DNA from: Bacteroidota bacterium
Lineage (GTDB): Bacteria > Bacteroidota > Bacteroidia > Chitinophagales > Saprospiraceae
DNA length: 64,000 nucleotides
Direction: 5' to 3'
Assembly: GCA_016124585.1 (NCBI GenBank)
Contig: WGNL01000025.1
Location: forward strand, 97,041 to 161,040
The position numbers and the translations under genes are program-made. The notes beneath the pieces are model-generated. The model was not told the origin of the DNA. It saw only the letters and a list, made by a program, of their open reading frames with translations, and did not search any database. Of the stretch, positions 1 to 8,197 are shown piece after piece; the first letter of the stretch is position 1, and every line of letters starts with the position of its first letter.

Positions 1-1
1 C

Positions 2-631
2 CTAGAAAACGATTCGTTTGCCATGGTATTCAGATGTTCTCACCACTGCTTGTACTTGAGGCAAATTTGTTTTTGTAATATTTCCCGCTGCTAAAATGGT
101 AATTTTTCCGTTGGCTATTTTTTTCATTTTCCGAAGAACTTCGGCTCCTTCCAAAGCAGTCTTTTTTCCACCTGAAGTCAGAACTCTTTGAATACCAGCA
201 ACTTGTGTTAGTTTTTTAATCGACAATGCAGGGTCTGGAGTTTCGTCTATCGCCTTGTGAAACGTAACCAAGAGCGGATTTGCCAATTCTGCTAATTCAC
301 GTGTTTGGTCAAGATTAACTTCATTTTTTTTATCCAAAATTCCAAAAACAACACCTGCTACTCCCATTTTTTTGAACATTTCTACAGACTTTTTCATCTG
401 TTGGAACTCCACTTCTGAATAAACAAAATCCCCTCCCCGTGGTCTGACCATCGCCATAATTGGAATTTTAAGTTCCTGCATACAAGCAAGCGTCAATGCT
501 TCAGATGGAGTCACCCCGCCAATGCTTAAATCCCCGCACAATTCTATCCTGTCAGCACCATTCTGTTCTGCTCGCACTGCACCCTCCAGGGTCTCTACAC
601 ATGCTTCCAAAATTATTTTTGAAGACCTCAT
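2..631 (-). CDS. cutC: CutC family copper homeostasis protein, short C-terminus
   Basis: This 209-residue protein matches the CutC TIM-barrel family: an ENGADRIELC-like segment near residue 25 (here QNGADRIELCG), the RPRGGDF motif, VTFHKAID in the middle and VLTSGG later. CutC proteins are linked to copper tolerance, but their biochemical activity is not settled. The start at 631 is chosen because its ATG overlaps the stop of the upstream nth gene as ATGA, which implies translational coupling; an in-frame start upstream would lie inside nth. The TAG stop is at the very left edge (2-4). The protein ends just after the YHGK segment that corresponds to VHSSA/FHCSA in relatives, so it lacks about 35-40 C-terminal residues of the 248-residue E. 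coli protein. That may be natural in this lineage, a truncation or a frameshift. The family call is secure; function is inferred only. Confidence 0.88.
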   Translation of the reverse strand: MRSSKIILEACVETLEGAVRAEQNGADRIELCGDLSIGGVTPSEALTLACMQELKIPIMAMVRPRGGDFVYSEVEFQQMKKSVEMFKKMGVAGVVFGILDKKNEVNLDQTRELAELANPLLVTFHKAIDETPDPALSIKKLTQVAGIQRVLTSGGKKTALEGAEVLRKMKKIANGKITILAAGNITKTNLPQVQAVVRTSEYHGKRIVF

Positions 632-1287
632 TTTTTTTGTTTTTGAATGCCGAATTTGCTGCAAATCAGGCATTTATCAGCATCATGGCCACGAGCTGGA
701 CAATACTCCCTACCAAAAAAAATAATCTGCAAATGGAGTTTATTCCACGTTTCCTTCGGAAATAAGGCTTTCAAGTCTCGCTCCGTTTCTTCTACATTTT
801 TGCCGCTGCTCAAACCCCACCTTGCTGCTAGCCGATGGATATGTGTGTCAACTGGAAAAGCAGGTACCCCAAATCCTTGGGACATTACGACAGAGGCAGT
901 TTTGTGGCCAACCCCTGGCAGCGATTCCAATGCCTCCCAGTCTTGAGGTACTTCTCCGCCGTATTTTTCCAATAAAATCTTTGACAAATTGGATATGGCC
1001 TGCGACTTGCGAGGAGACAAGCCGCAAGGCCGGATTATATCTTCGATTTCCTTTACATCAAGCTTGGACATTTCCAGCGGGTTTCCTGCTTTGGCAAAAA
1101 GTTTGGGCGTTATCTGGTTTACTCGCACATCAGTGCACTGTGCAGATAGCAATACTGCTACGAGCAGGGTATAATTGTCCTTGTGGGTAAGTGGAATTGG
1201 TGTCTCTGGGTAGAGGTCATCTAATATTTCAGCAATGGCTGCGGCTTTTTTTCTTAATGAAGGACTATATTTCTTTGACTTGACCAT
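628..1287 (-). CDS. nth: Endonuclease III (DNA glycosylase/AP lyase) with degenerate Fe-S motif
   Basis: This is a base-excision repair glycosylase/AP lyase for oxidised pyrimidines, acting on chromosomal DNA. The 219-residue protein has the helix-hairpin-helix LPGVGHKTAS (residues 123-132), with K129 as the likely Schiff-base lysine and D147 in VDTHI; their 18-residue spacing equals that of K120/D138 in E. coli Nth. The C-terminal iron-sulfur loop is odd: cysteines appear at 196, 206 and 209 (C-x9-C-x2-C) and the fourth cysteine is missing, unlike the usual C-x6-C-x2-C-x5-C. The ATG at 1287 lies one base after the stop of the upstream secreted protein, and its own stop overlaps cutC, so the three are probably co-transcribed. 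An in-frame start at 1326 would overlap the upstream gene and is less likely. Confidence 0.93.
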   Translation of the reverse strand: MVKSKKYSPSLRKKAAAIAEILDDLYPETPIPLTHKDNYTLLVAVLLSAQCTDVRVNQITPKLFAKAGNPLEMSKLDVKEIEDIIRPCGLSPRKSQAISNLSKILLEKYGGEVPQDWEALESLPGVGHKTASVVMSQGFGVPAFPVDTHIHRLAARWGLSSGKNVEETERDLKALFPKETWNKLHLQIIFFGREYCPARGHDADKCLICSKFGIQKQKK

Positions 1288-1288
1288 T

Positions 1289-2263
1289 TTAATTCTTAAT
1301 AAAAACTTTGGAGTAAACACGACCATCTAGTGTCACTTGCAAAGTAAACACCCCAGCAGCTAAACTTGATACATCTAGGTTGTTTTCTCCTTTTGTCAAA
1401 TTGAAGTTTGAAATTTTATGGCCATAAGTATTTGATAAACAGGCGGTTGCATTGCTGTTTTCCATCCAGTTGATTTTCAAGAAATTGGTAACTGGATTTG
1501 GCCATGTCTCTATTTTCAAACTAGGTGTAACTTCTGTTGTTGCGGATGGCATGTCAGCCGTGGTTACATTGTCTAAGCAGAAATAGGTAGGTGTGTTGAT
1601 GCCAAATGCCCCCACATCGGAAGAAGAGAGTGAAAACTGTAGCGAATCAACATTGCCGAGTGGAGTGAGGTCTACAAAAGTCCAGTCATCTACGATATAA
1701 TCTTCAGAATTGTCAAGGGAGCGAAAATCTGCGAGGTAAAACTCCACACTATCTGATCCGAGTTGTCCATTCAGGAATTTTTTGATGGTCAGCTTGAAGA
1801 AATCTGGGTCATTTCCATTTTCACCGCCAAATTTTTTTGCAAAACCATCTCCATCCAACATGCTCAAATAAGCATAAGTGCTGTTCGTGAGGTAAAGTCC
1901 TTCTACCAGCCCCCCTTTGGCATTGCCAGACAATCGAAGAATTTCGTGACCATAGTTGTAGCATACCGCATATCCAACTGAACCATTGACGCCACTACCA
2001 GGAATAGCGCTGTATTGATTACCAAAACCTGGTGTGCTCACATCAATGGTTGCTGAAACTGCCCAACCAGACCAGTATGGAAAGCTTGGGTCATCCACAT
2101 AAAAATTTGGGAGCTGGACATTTCCACTCTCGAATTGATGTGTGTTGCCAGCATCATTGTTGAAACTGCCAGCCACGAGGTTCAAATTCTCAAAGTCAGC
2201 GATTGTTTGTGCTGAAATCAGAAAAGAGGCAAACATGAAAAAAAATGTGTTGAGTGATTTCAT
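1289..2263 (-). CDS. DUF4465-domain secreted protein with T9SS C-terminal sorting domain
   Basis: The 324-residue protein begins with a signal peptide (residues 1-18, ending ISAQT). It continues with a DUF4465-type beta-rich domain (about 20-235), recognised from the WSGWAVS segment, the LDGDGFAKKFGG segment and the final VDSLQFSLSSSD...YFCLDN block. Residues about 245-324 form a T9SS type A sorting domain (WPNPV near 255, final KVFIKN). It should be exported through T9SS and released or attached at the cell surface. It lies 35 bp downstream of the btuB-like receptor on the same strand, within reach of the cobalamin riboswitch at 4322-4490, so a role in corrinoid capture is plausible. DUF4465 proteins near cobalamin receptors are familiar in Bacteroidota, but the ligand here is not shown. 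Confidence 0.85.
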   Translation of the reverse strand: MKSLNTFFFMFASFLISAQTIADFENLNLVAGSFNNDAGNTHQFESGNVQLPNFYVDDPSFPYWSGWAVSATIDVSTPGFGNQYSAIPGSGVNGSVGYAVCYNYGHEILRLSGNAKGGLVEGLYLTNSTYAYLSMLDGDGFAKKFGGENGNDPDFFKLTIKKFLNGQLGSDSVEFYLADFRSLDNSEDYIVDDWTFVDLTPLGNVDSLQFSLSSSDVGAFGINTPTYFCLDNVTTADMPSATTEVTPSLKIETWPNPVTNFLKINWMENSNATACLSNTYGHKISNFNLTKGENNLDVSSLAAGVFTLQVTLDGRVYSKVFIKN

Positions 2264-2298
2264 CGTTTTTTTATTTTAAATGATTGATAGTCAATTGT

Positions 2299-4182
2299 TT
2301 AATAATTTATTGAAACGCCAATTAAGAAGCTCCGACCTGGCATTGGCCGTCGTTCTACAATTCGATAGTTGGCATTCCAGCAATTGTCGATTTGGAAGAA
2401 AAAATGGGAGTCTATCTCGGCCAATGTTTTCTCAAAATCAAGTTCAAATTCTCCAGTTTGAAAACTTGGAAGACTACCCAATTCTGTTAATACAGCACCG
2501 ATGAATTGGTGTCGATATTTTAAGCCTAGTCCTCCCAAGCGGATATTAATGCTTGTAAACCCTTGATGTTCAGGCACATATATCAATTGCTGTCCAGCTT
2601 CAATTTTGGGTAATTCCACGGCAATTTGGTTGGTCGAACGTACCCAATCATATCCTGCATCGATTTTAAAATTCCATTTTGCACTGTTCCAAAAAAAGTG
2701 AAATCTATTTTCCAAACCTCTGCTCCAGACTTCCGCAATATTCGCAGCGGACCAAATTGGTTGGCCCGAAACCGGGTGCCAGAGTATCCAGTTTTTGATG
2801 TTTCGGTTGAAAACAACACTTGAAAAGCGCAGTGAAGAATGGTTCTTTTGAAAGGAAAATTGAGCATTTACTTCATTGCTCCAGCCAGATTCGGGGCGTA
2901 GTTCAGGGTTGCCGCCGGGTTGCCAATGCAAATCATTTAGTGTTGGCAAGCGATAGTTTCGGCAAATTTTTGCGCCAATTCTAAAAGCCTCAAACACTTG
3001 TTGTTCAACCCCCAGAGATGGGGTGAATGGGATGAGTTTTCCGTCTACTAACTCCTGCCTTCCATCAATTTGAACCTTGGTTTTTTTGTTCAAATAACGC
3101 AAAGAGCTAAAAACAGCCGATTGTTGCCTGAAAGCCGAGGAGTCAGCATAGCTTTTTATAAATGCCTTTGTAAAAGATTGATTTCCAGAAAGTTGTAAAA
3201 TTAATTTAGCTGAAATGCTTCGCTGCCAATCTAATCCTGTGATGTTTGTCCAAAAATGGCTTTGGGCGTCCTGTCTTGTTTGGTCATCTTTAAAATGGAT
3301 GGATTCCCAAAACAGTGCAGATTTAGCTTGGAGGATGTTTGGCCCTTTGCTCAAACGAAAATTAAGTGCGGTTCTGGCTGTTTTGTCAGCTTGATTGGCT
3401 TCGCTTCGGGTTTGAGTAGTAGTAGGTGGAATTTCCCGAAAACTTTTTTGAAGCCATGTTTGCCAGCCGAAATGCGTTTTATCAGAGGGCCGAAAATACA
3501 GTTCGTGCATTAAGCCGGCTTGATGGTATGCGGCATTTGTTTGTCGTTTGGATGGAAGGCTCGGTGTAGGTTTGTATTGGAAGTTATTTTTTGCTTTTTG
3601 GTAAAAAAGCCGAGTACTGCTCGCCCATTTTTTATGGGTAAATTTTGCGGTAGCCTGACCATGCCAATTGCCAAAACTACCGTAGCCAGTGGCTATTTTG
3701 AGCTGTTTTTTTGTGTAAAAATCAGGTTTGTTTTCCATTAATACGGCACCTCCAACTGCCCCGCTCCCCCAAACGGCACTATTGCCACCGTGCTGCATAC
3801 TGACTTCATCTGCAAAAAAAACAGGTAACATTGACCAATCCAATTGGCCTAGCATTGGGCTTTGTATCTGGAGGCCGTTCCAAAGTACCGCAGTCTGGCT
3901 GGCACTAGCCCCACGAATGGTGACTGTGGAGAGGCTGCCAGCCCCATAATTTTTTAGGTATATCCCAGTTTCATTTTGCAAAAATGCTGCAATGTTTTGA
4001 GTGCTGTTTTCAGCCAAGTCAACCCCAGACCAATGTTCTACAAAGCTGCCGGGTTGTCCGTTCCGGAGGGAGGCTGCCGTGATTTCAACAGCAGGCAATA
4101 GCACGAGAGAGTCATTTTGAGCAAAAACCAAGCTTTGCGCAAGCATCCAAAAAAACAAAATTGAAATAGATGATTTTATCAA
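2299..4182 (-). CDS. btuB: BtuB-like TonB-dependent cobalamin receptor
   Basis: This 627-residue outer-membrane receptor has a signal peptide (1-21), a short N-terminal TonB-box-like segment (LLPAVEITAAS, about 28-38), a plug domain (about 45-155, with VTIRGASASQTAVLWNG) and a 22-strand-type barrel ending in an aromatic C-terminus (IGVSINY). TonB receptors carry scarce ligands into the periplasm. The ligand is assigned from regulation: a cobalamin riboswitch lies upstream in the same orientation, about 140 bp from the start. Length is close to E. coli BtuB (about 614 residues mature plus signal). No BtuCDF genes are in the window, so inner-membrane uptake is encoded elsewhere. Without the riboswitch the sequence alone would only support a general receptor call. 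Confidence 0.87.
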   Translation of the reverse strand: MIKSSISILFFWMLAQSLVFAQNDSLVLLPAVEITAASLRNGQPGSFVEHWSGVDLAENSTQNIAAFLQNETGIYLKNYGAGSLSTVTIRGASASQTAVLWNGLQIQSPMLGQLDWSMLPVFFADEVSMQHGGNSAVWGSGAVGGAVLMENKPDFYTKKQLKIATGYGSFGNWHGQATAKFTHKKWASSTRLFYQKAKNNFQYKPTPSLPSKRQTNAAYHQAGLMHELYFRPSDKTHFGWQTWLQKSFREIPPTTTQTRSEANQADKTARTALNFRLSKGPNILQAKSALFWESIHFKDDQTRQDAQSHFWTNITGLDWQRSISAKLILQLSGNQSFTKAFIKSYADSSAFRQQSAVFSSLRYLNKKTKVQIDGRQELVDGKLIPFTPSLGVEQQVFEAFRIGAKICRNYRLPTLNDLHWQPGGNPELRPESGWSNEVNAQFSFQKNHSSLRFSSVVFNRNIKNWILWHPVSGQPIWSAANIAEVWSRGLENRFHFFWNSAKWNFKIDAGYDWVRSTNQIAVELPKIEAGQQLIYVPEHQGFTSINIRLGGLGLKYRHQFIGAVLTELGSLPSFQTGEFELDFEKTLAEIDSHFFFQIDNCWNANYRIVERRPMPGRSFLIGVSINY

Positions 4183-4321
4183 AACAACCTGCGAATGAAG
4201 GACAAAAGGAATGCAGGTTGGAAACGAGGATGGGTTGAAAAACCCTGATTTTCAAGCCGATGGTGCCGGATTGCAGCGTTTCTTCCCCGGCTTTTCCTCC
4301 GAAAGCCCGATTGAGAAAATA

Positions 4322-4490
4322 CGCATCGGCAGGTCTTCTGGCTCGCTTCATTTTTGACACCTTCCCAGGATATTCCCAGTGGTTCATCGTCAAAAATATA
4401 GAAGCTTACAGCAGCGGGGACTGCTCCGGATTTTCACCGGATTCCCTTTTCAGATTGAGGCTAAAACCATCAATCACCGAAGCGTTGCAA
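4322..4490 (-). promoter_or_regulatory. Cobalamin (B12) riboswitch
   Basis: On the minus strand this leader carries the B12-box signatures: the GCCAGAAGACCTGCC element (+ strand about 4327-4341), the core GGTGAAAATCCGGAGCAGTC followed by CCCGCTGCTGTAA (about 4405-4440), and a 5' pairing region near 4470-4490. Known cobalamin riboswitches bind adenosyl- or aquocobalamin and lower expression when the cofactor is abundant. It precedes the BtuB-like receptor and probably also governs the genes behind it. Exact ends are estimated by eye. Confidence 0.93.
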
Positions 4491-4571
4491 AGGTATAAAA
4501 AGTTTGCAGCTTAGATGAAGCTAGGTACAAACTGTTTTTGATTGCCCAATTTCTAAAGGCAAATGTTGAAA

Positions 4572-5831
4572 TTATGCACCTTGGCGGATTGCATCAACTG
4601 GGTCCATCCTTGCAGCTTGCATGGCAGGTATTACACCAGCCAGAACACCTACTGCGATGGAAATGAACATGCCCCAACTAATGTTTCCAAGGTCTAAGTA
4701 AACGGGAAAAGGCATACTACTCTGTAGTGCAGCGATGAGGATGTACACTAGAATCAGTCCAAAAATTCCCCCAAAAATGCAGAGGATTACAGACTCCACG
4801 AGGAATTCAAGGAGTATGACGCCATTTTTTGCACCTAAAGCTTTTTTGATACCAATTATGTTAGTTCGTTCTTTGACGGATACGAACATGATATTGGCGA
4901 CACTGACCATGCCAACGATAATAGCAAACATACCAATGACGATGCCGACCAAATTCAATACTCCAAATACATTACCCAAGAGTTTGGCAATGATTGACAT
5001 GGTGTTGAGTGAGAAATTATCTTCTTCTTTGGGTTTGAGGTGGCGCTCCTGACGGAGTGTACCTGTCAAATCGTCTTTCATTTTTTCAATATCCACGCCG
5101 TCTGCAGCCTTAACGTTGAGCGAAGCACCAAATGGATTGTCTGTCTTGAGGTTGGCAAACTTCTTCCCTAATTCATAAGAAATGATAATGCCGTTGTCAA
5201 AATCCATGACTTTGAGCAGGTCTTTGCCGGAGCGTTTGAAAACCCCGATGACCTCCAAATCCCGGCCTCCCATCCTGATTTTTTTCCCAATCGGCTCCAC
5301 GCTTCCAAATAATTCTTCCGCTACTTTTGAACCAATGAGTGCCTTGTTAGCGCCCATGTGGTACTCACTGGGTGTATAATATCTGCCCTTTTCGTATTCT
5401 GGTTTGAAGATTTCATCCATGTCGTAGGTGACTGCAACACAAAAAACGCCTTCCACAGAGTTGGAGCGAAATTTCAGGGTTTTTGTACCAATGAAAACGT
5501 GTAAAGAAGCGGCACTTACAGTTTCAGCCTTGGTTTTGATGGCTTCAAAATCTTGGTAGTCGATGTTTGGCCTACGTTGGTATTTCCAATAATTGGTGTG
5601 CGGGTCTTCTGTCCAAGACATTTTGCTGACGTAAACCACATCGTCACCCAATTTTTCTAGGCTGCCCATTACGTTGTCCTGCATCGAATTCACTGCGGCT
5701 TGGATGGCGATGATGCAGAAAATTCCGATGGTGATGCCCATCAGCGAAAGGAAACTCCTGAGTTTGTTGCCAGATAGTTGGCTCCAAGCCTGCATGGCAC
5801 TCTCTGAAAAAACTCGTAGTAAAATGCGCAT
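4572..5831 (-). CDS. MacB/FtsX-type ABC transporter permease
   Basis: This 419-residue inner-membrane protein has the MacB layout: a first membrane helix at about 26-46 (LMGITIGIFCIIAIQ), a large periplasmic MacB_PCD-like domain (about 50-280), and three helices in the C-terminal FtsX domain (about 290-410) with KERTNIIGIKKALGAK between helices and the ending ARMDPVDAIRQGA. Such permeases work with an ATPase to move lipids, peptides or lipoproteins, or in mechanotransmission. No ATPase gene is next to it: the neighbours are the divergent selU and the B12 leader. It is an orphan here, and its substrate cannot be predicted. Confidence 0.9.
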   Translation of the reverse strand: MRILLRVFSESAMQAWSQLSGNKLRSFLSLMGITIGIFCIIAIQAAVNSMQDNVMGSLEKLGDDVVYVSKMSWTEDPHTNYWKYQRRPNIDYQDFEAIKTKAETVSAASLHVFIGTKTLKFRSNSVEGVFCVAVTYDMDEIFKPEYEKGRYYTPSEYHMGANKALIGSKVAEELFGSVEPIGKKIRMGGRDLEVIGVFKRSGKDLLKVMDFDNGIIISYELGKKFANLKTDNPFGASLNVKAADGVDIEKMKDDLTGTLRQERHLKPKEEDNFSLNTMSIIAKLLGNVFGVLNLVGIVIGMFAIIVGMVSVANIMFVSVKERTNIIGIKKALGAKNGVILLEFLVESVILCIFGGIFGLILVYILIAALQSSMPFPVYLDLGNISWGMFISIAVGVLAGVIPAMQAARMDPVDAIRQGA

Positions 5832-6034
5832 GACGAAAGATTTTTGCGAAAATACGCTTTATGAATAAGCCCCGAAGATGGTGGTTTGTTTTTATGACAA
5901 GGATAAGGATTCGATAGAAACCTGATTTTAATCCACGAAAGAATATTACAACTTGCCATGTAACCAATGGGGTTCCTATTTTCAGCCAAAACGCCTACAT
6001 TCGCCAACTCAAAAATTGCCTTTCAATTCATATT

Positions 6035-7066
6035 TTGAAGCGAATCACTGCCACACAAGTTTTCCAACTCGAACCTGATCGTGCGCTTCTTGACGTTCGC
6101 ACCCCAGCAGAATATGCCCAAGGCCATGTGCCCGGTGCATTGAACCTCCCTTTGTTCACTGACGAGGAGCGAGCGGTAGTTGGTACCTTGTACAAACAGG
6201 TAAGCCCCGAAAAAGCATTTTTGAAGGGCTTGGATTTGGCAGGTGCAAAAATGTCATGGTACGTAAAAACGGCAATGAAGTTGGCACCTTCGAAGAAAGT
6301 AGCCATTCATTGCTGGCGGGGCGGCCAACGTAGTGGCAGCTTGGCTACTCTGCTCTCATTTGCTGGCTTCGATGTGCAGGTCTTGCAAGGGGGGTACAAA
6401 GCCTACAGGCGCCATGTACTTGAGCAGTTTTCGCTTTGCAAATGCAAGTTTGTTGTGCTTGGTGGTAAAACTGGAAGTGGCAAAACGGAGGTTTTGAAAC
6501 GACTTGCTGGCCGTGGTGAACAAGTAATAGACTTAGAGAGAATGGCCAACCACAAAGGTTCTGCCTTTGGAGCACTTGGTGAAGCACCACAGCCCAGAGT
6601 GGAGCAATTTGAAAATAACTTGTTTTCAGTGCTGGAAAACTTGGACCATGAGCAAAGGATTTGGGTAGAAAACGAAAGCCGAACCATAGGATGGGTATCA
6701 ATTCCTGCTGGCTTTTTTGAGCAATTCAAGGCAGCACCTCTCATCCACTTGGAAGTTCCGTTTGAGGTGCGGGTGAAATATTTGGTGGAGTGTTACGCCA
6801 TCTTTCCTAAAGAGGAATTGGTGGATTCGCTGCTCAAAATCACAAAACGCATGGGTGGCAACAATGTGAAGGATGCACTCACCGCATTTGATGCCGGTGA
6901 GGTGGACGTGGCAACAGGCATTGCACTTCATTACTACGATAAAACCTATTCACATTCCACTGGAAAAGGGAAGTTTGAAAAAATTATCCAATTGCAAACC
7001 GATGAAATGGACTTTGATGCAACAGCAATAAAATTGATTCAAATCGCTGATGAGCTAAATATTTGA
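6035..7066 (+). CDS. selU: tRNA 2-selenouridine synthase (rhodanese plus P-loop)
   Basis: The enzyme replaces sulfur in 2-thiouridine at the wobble position of some tRNAs with selenium, via a geranylated intermediate, using selenophosphate. The 343-residue protein has an N-terminal rhodanese domain (about 5-128) with the active cysteine C93 in HCWRGGQRSGS, and a P-loop domain with GGKTGSGKT at 143-151. Length agrees with E. coli SelU/MnmH (364). The only suitable start is TTG at 6035; no ATG occurs in frame before the rhodanese domain. selD follows after a few bases, so substrate supply and use are encoded together. Confidence 0.93.
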   Translation: MKRITATQVFQLEPDRALLDVRTPAEYAQGHVPGALNLPLFTDEERAVVGTLYKQVSPEKAFLKGLDLAGAKMSWYVKTAMKLAPSKKVAIHCWRGGQRSGSLATLLSFAGFDVQVLQGGYKAYRRHVLEQFSLCKCKFVVLGGKTGSGKTEVLKRLAGRGEQVIDLERMANHKGSAFGALGEAPQPRVEQFENNLFSVLENLDHEQRIWVENESRTIGWVSIPAGFFEQFKAAPLIHLEVPFEVRVKYLVECYAIFPKEELVDSLLKITKRMGGNNVKDALTAFDAGEVDVATGIALHYYDKTYSHSTGKGKFEKIIQLQTDEMDFDATAIKLIQIADELNI

Positions 7067-7114
7067 CGATTGACCCCAATTGAAAATGTACCCAAAACAA
7101 GCGAGTTAAAATTT

Positions 7115-8167
7115 ATGGAAGAAGTAAAACTCACACAGTATAGTCACGGTGCAGGTTGCGGATGCAAGATTTCCCCCAAAGTGCTAGACCAAATCCTGCA
7201 TGGATTGGGTGAGCAGGCAATGTTTCCAGATTTGTTGGTGGGTAATGAGGGACGGGACGATGCTGCCGTTTTGGATATTGGCGGGGGGCAGGCCATCATT
7301 AGCACAACTGATTTTTTCATGCCAATCGTAGATGATGCTTTTGAGTTTGGACGCATTGCCGCTGCCAATTCAATCAGCGATGTCTATGCCATGGGCGGCA
7401 AACCTTTGATGGCTGTCGCAATTCTGGGTTGGCCAGTGGATAAACTGCCTATTGAATTGGCAACGAAAGTGCTTGAAGGTGGTCGCAGCATCTGTCGGGA
7501 AGCAGGCATACCCCTAGCAGGTGGGCATAGCATTGATTCACCAGAACCAATTTTTGGACTGGCCGTAACTGGACTGGTCAAGCTTGAGGCTTTGAAGAAA
7601 AACAATACGGCTGAGGTAAACGACTGGCTATTTTTAACTAAGCCACTAGGTGTAGGAGTGCTTTCAACGGCACAGAAAAGAGGAGTGTTAAAAGCTGAAT
7701 GTCAAACAATTATGACTGAAAACATGACTAAATTGAACAGGGTAGGGGAGCTGCTCGCTTCCGTTCCTGGTGTCACAGCCATGACTGATGTCACAGGGTT
7801 CGGGTTGCTTGGCCATCTTGTTGAAATGGCGGAAGGTAGAAAGTTGAGCGCTGAGTTATTTTATAGTAAAATTCCAGTGTTGGAAGGTGTACGTGATTAT
7901 ATTGGTCAGCGAGTTTTTCCAGATGCCACTACCCGAAATTGGAGCAGTTTTGGGGAGAAAATCAGCTTTGGTGCTGGGGTAAATGTCCTTGAAGCCTTCA
8001 CTTTGTTGCCCGACCCACAAACAAACGGTGGTTTACTTTTCACGGTAAAAAATGAAAGTTTGGAGGAAGTGAGGTCATTGCTTTCTACCTCAAACTTGCA
8101 TCAATTTTCAGAGCCAATTGGCCGAATGATTGAAAAAGACGAAAAAGTAATAACTGTTTTACCTTAA
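7115..8167 (+). CDS. selD: Selenophosphate synthase, cysteine form
   Basis: This enzyme makes monoselenophosphate from selenide and ATP. From the ATG at 7115 it is 350 residues, matching E. coli SelD (347). The glycine-rich N-terminus [10 protein letters not shown] places C15 and K18 at the positions of catalytic C17 and K20 of E. coli; the first position is cysteine, not selenocysteine. The AIRS-type ATP-binding and C-terminal domains follow ([29 protein letters not shown]). A TTG at 7070 could add 15 residues, but ATG gives the normal N-terminus. It is 48 bp behind selU. No selA, selB or tRNA-Sec is seen, so the local use of selenium is tRNA modification. Confidence 0.95.
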   Translation: MEEVKLTQYSHGAGCGCKISPKVLDQILHGLGEQAMFPDLLVGNEGRDDAAVLDIGGGQAIISTTDFFMPIVDDAFEFGRIAAANSISDVYAMGGKPLMAVAILGWPVDKLPIELATKVLEGGRSICREAGIPLAGGHSIDSPEPIFGLAVTGLVKLEALKKNNTAEVNDWLFLTKPLGVGVLSTAQKRGVLKAECQTIMTENMTKLNRVGELLASVPGVTAMTDVTGFGLLGHLVEMAEGRKLSAELFYSKIPVLEGVRDYIGQRVFPDATTRNWSSFGEKISFGAGVNVLEAFTLLPDPQTNGGLLFTVKNESLEEVRSLLSTSNLHQFSEPIGRMIEKDEKVITVLP

Positions 8168-8197
8168 ATAAAATACTGATAATCAAGCAATTGATAA

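Noticed and set aside
6035..7066. Reading selU as a plain rhodanese or a nucleotide kinase
   Set aside because: The rhodanese cysteine plus P-loop in one chain, length and selD neighbour point to SelU.
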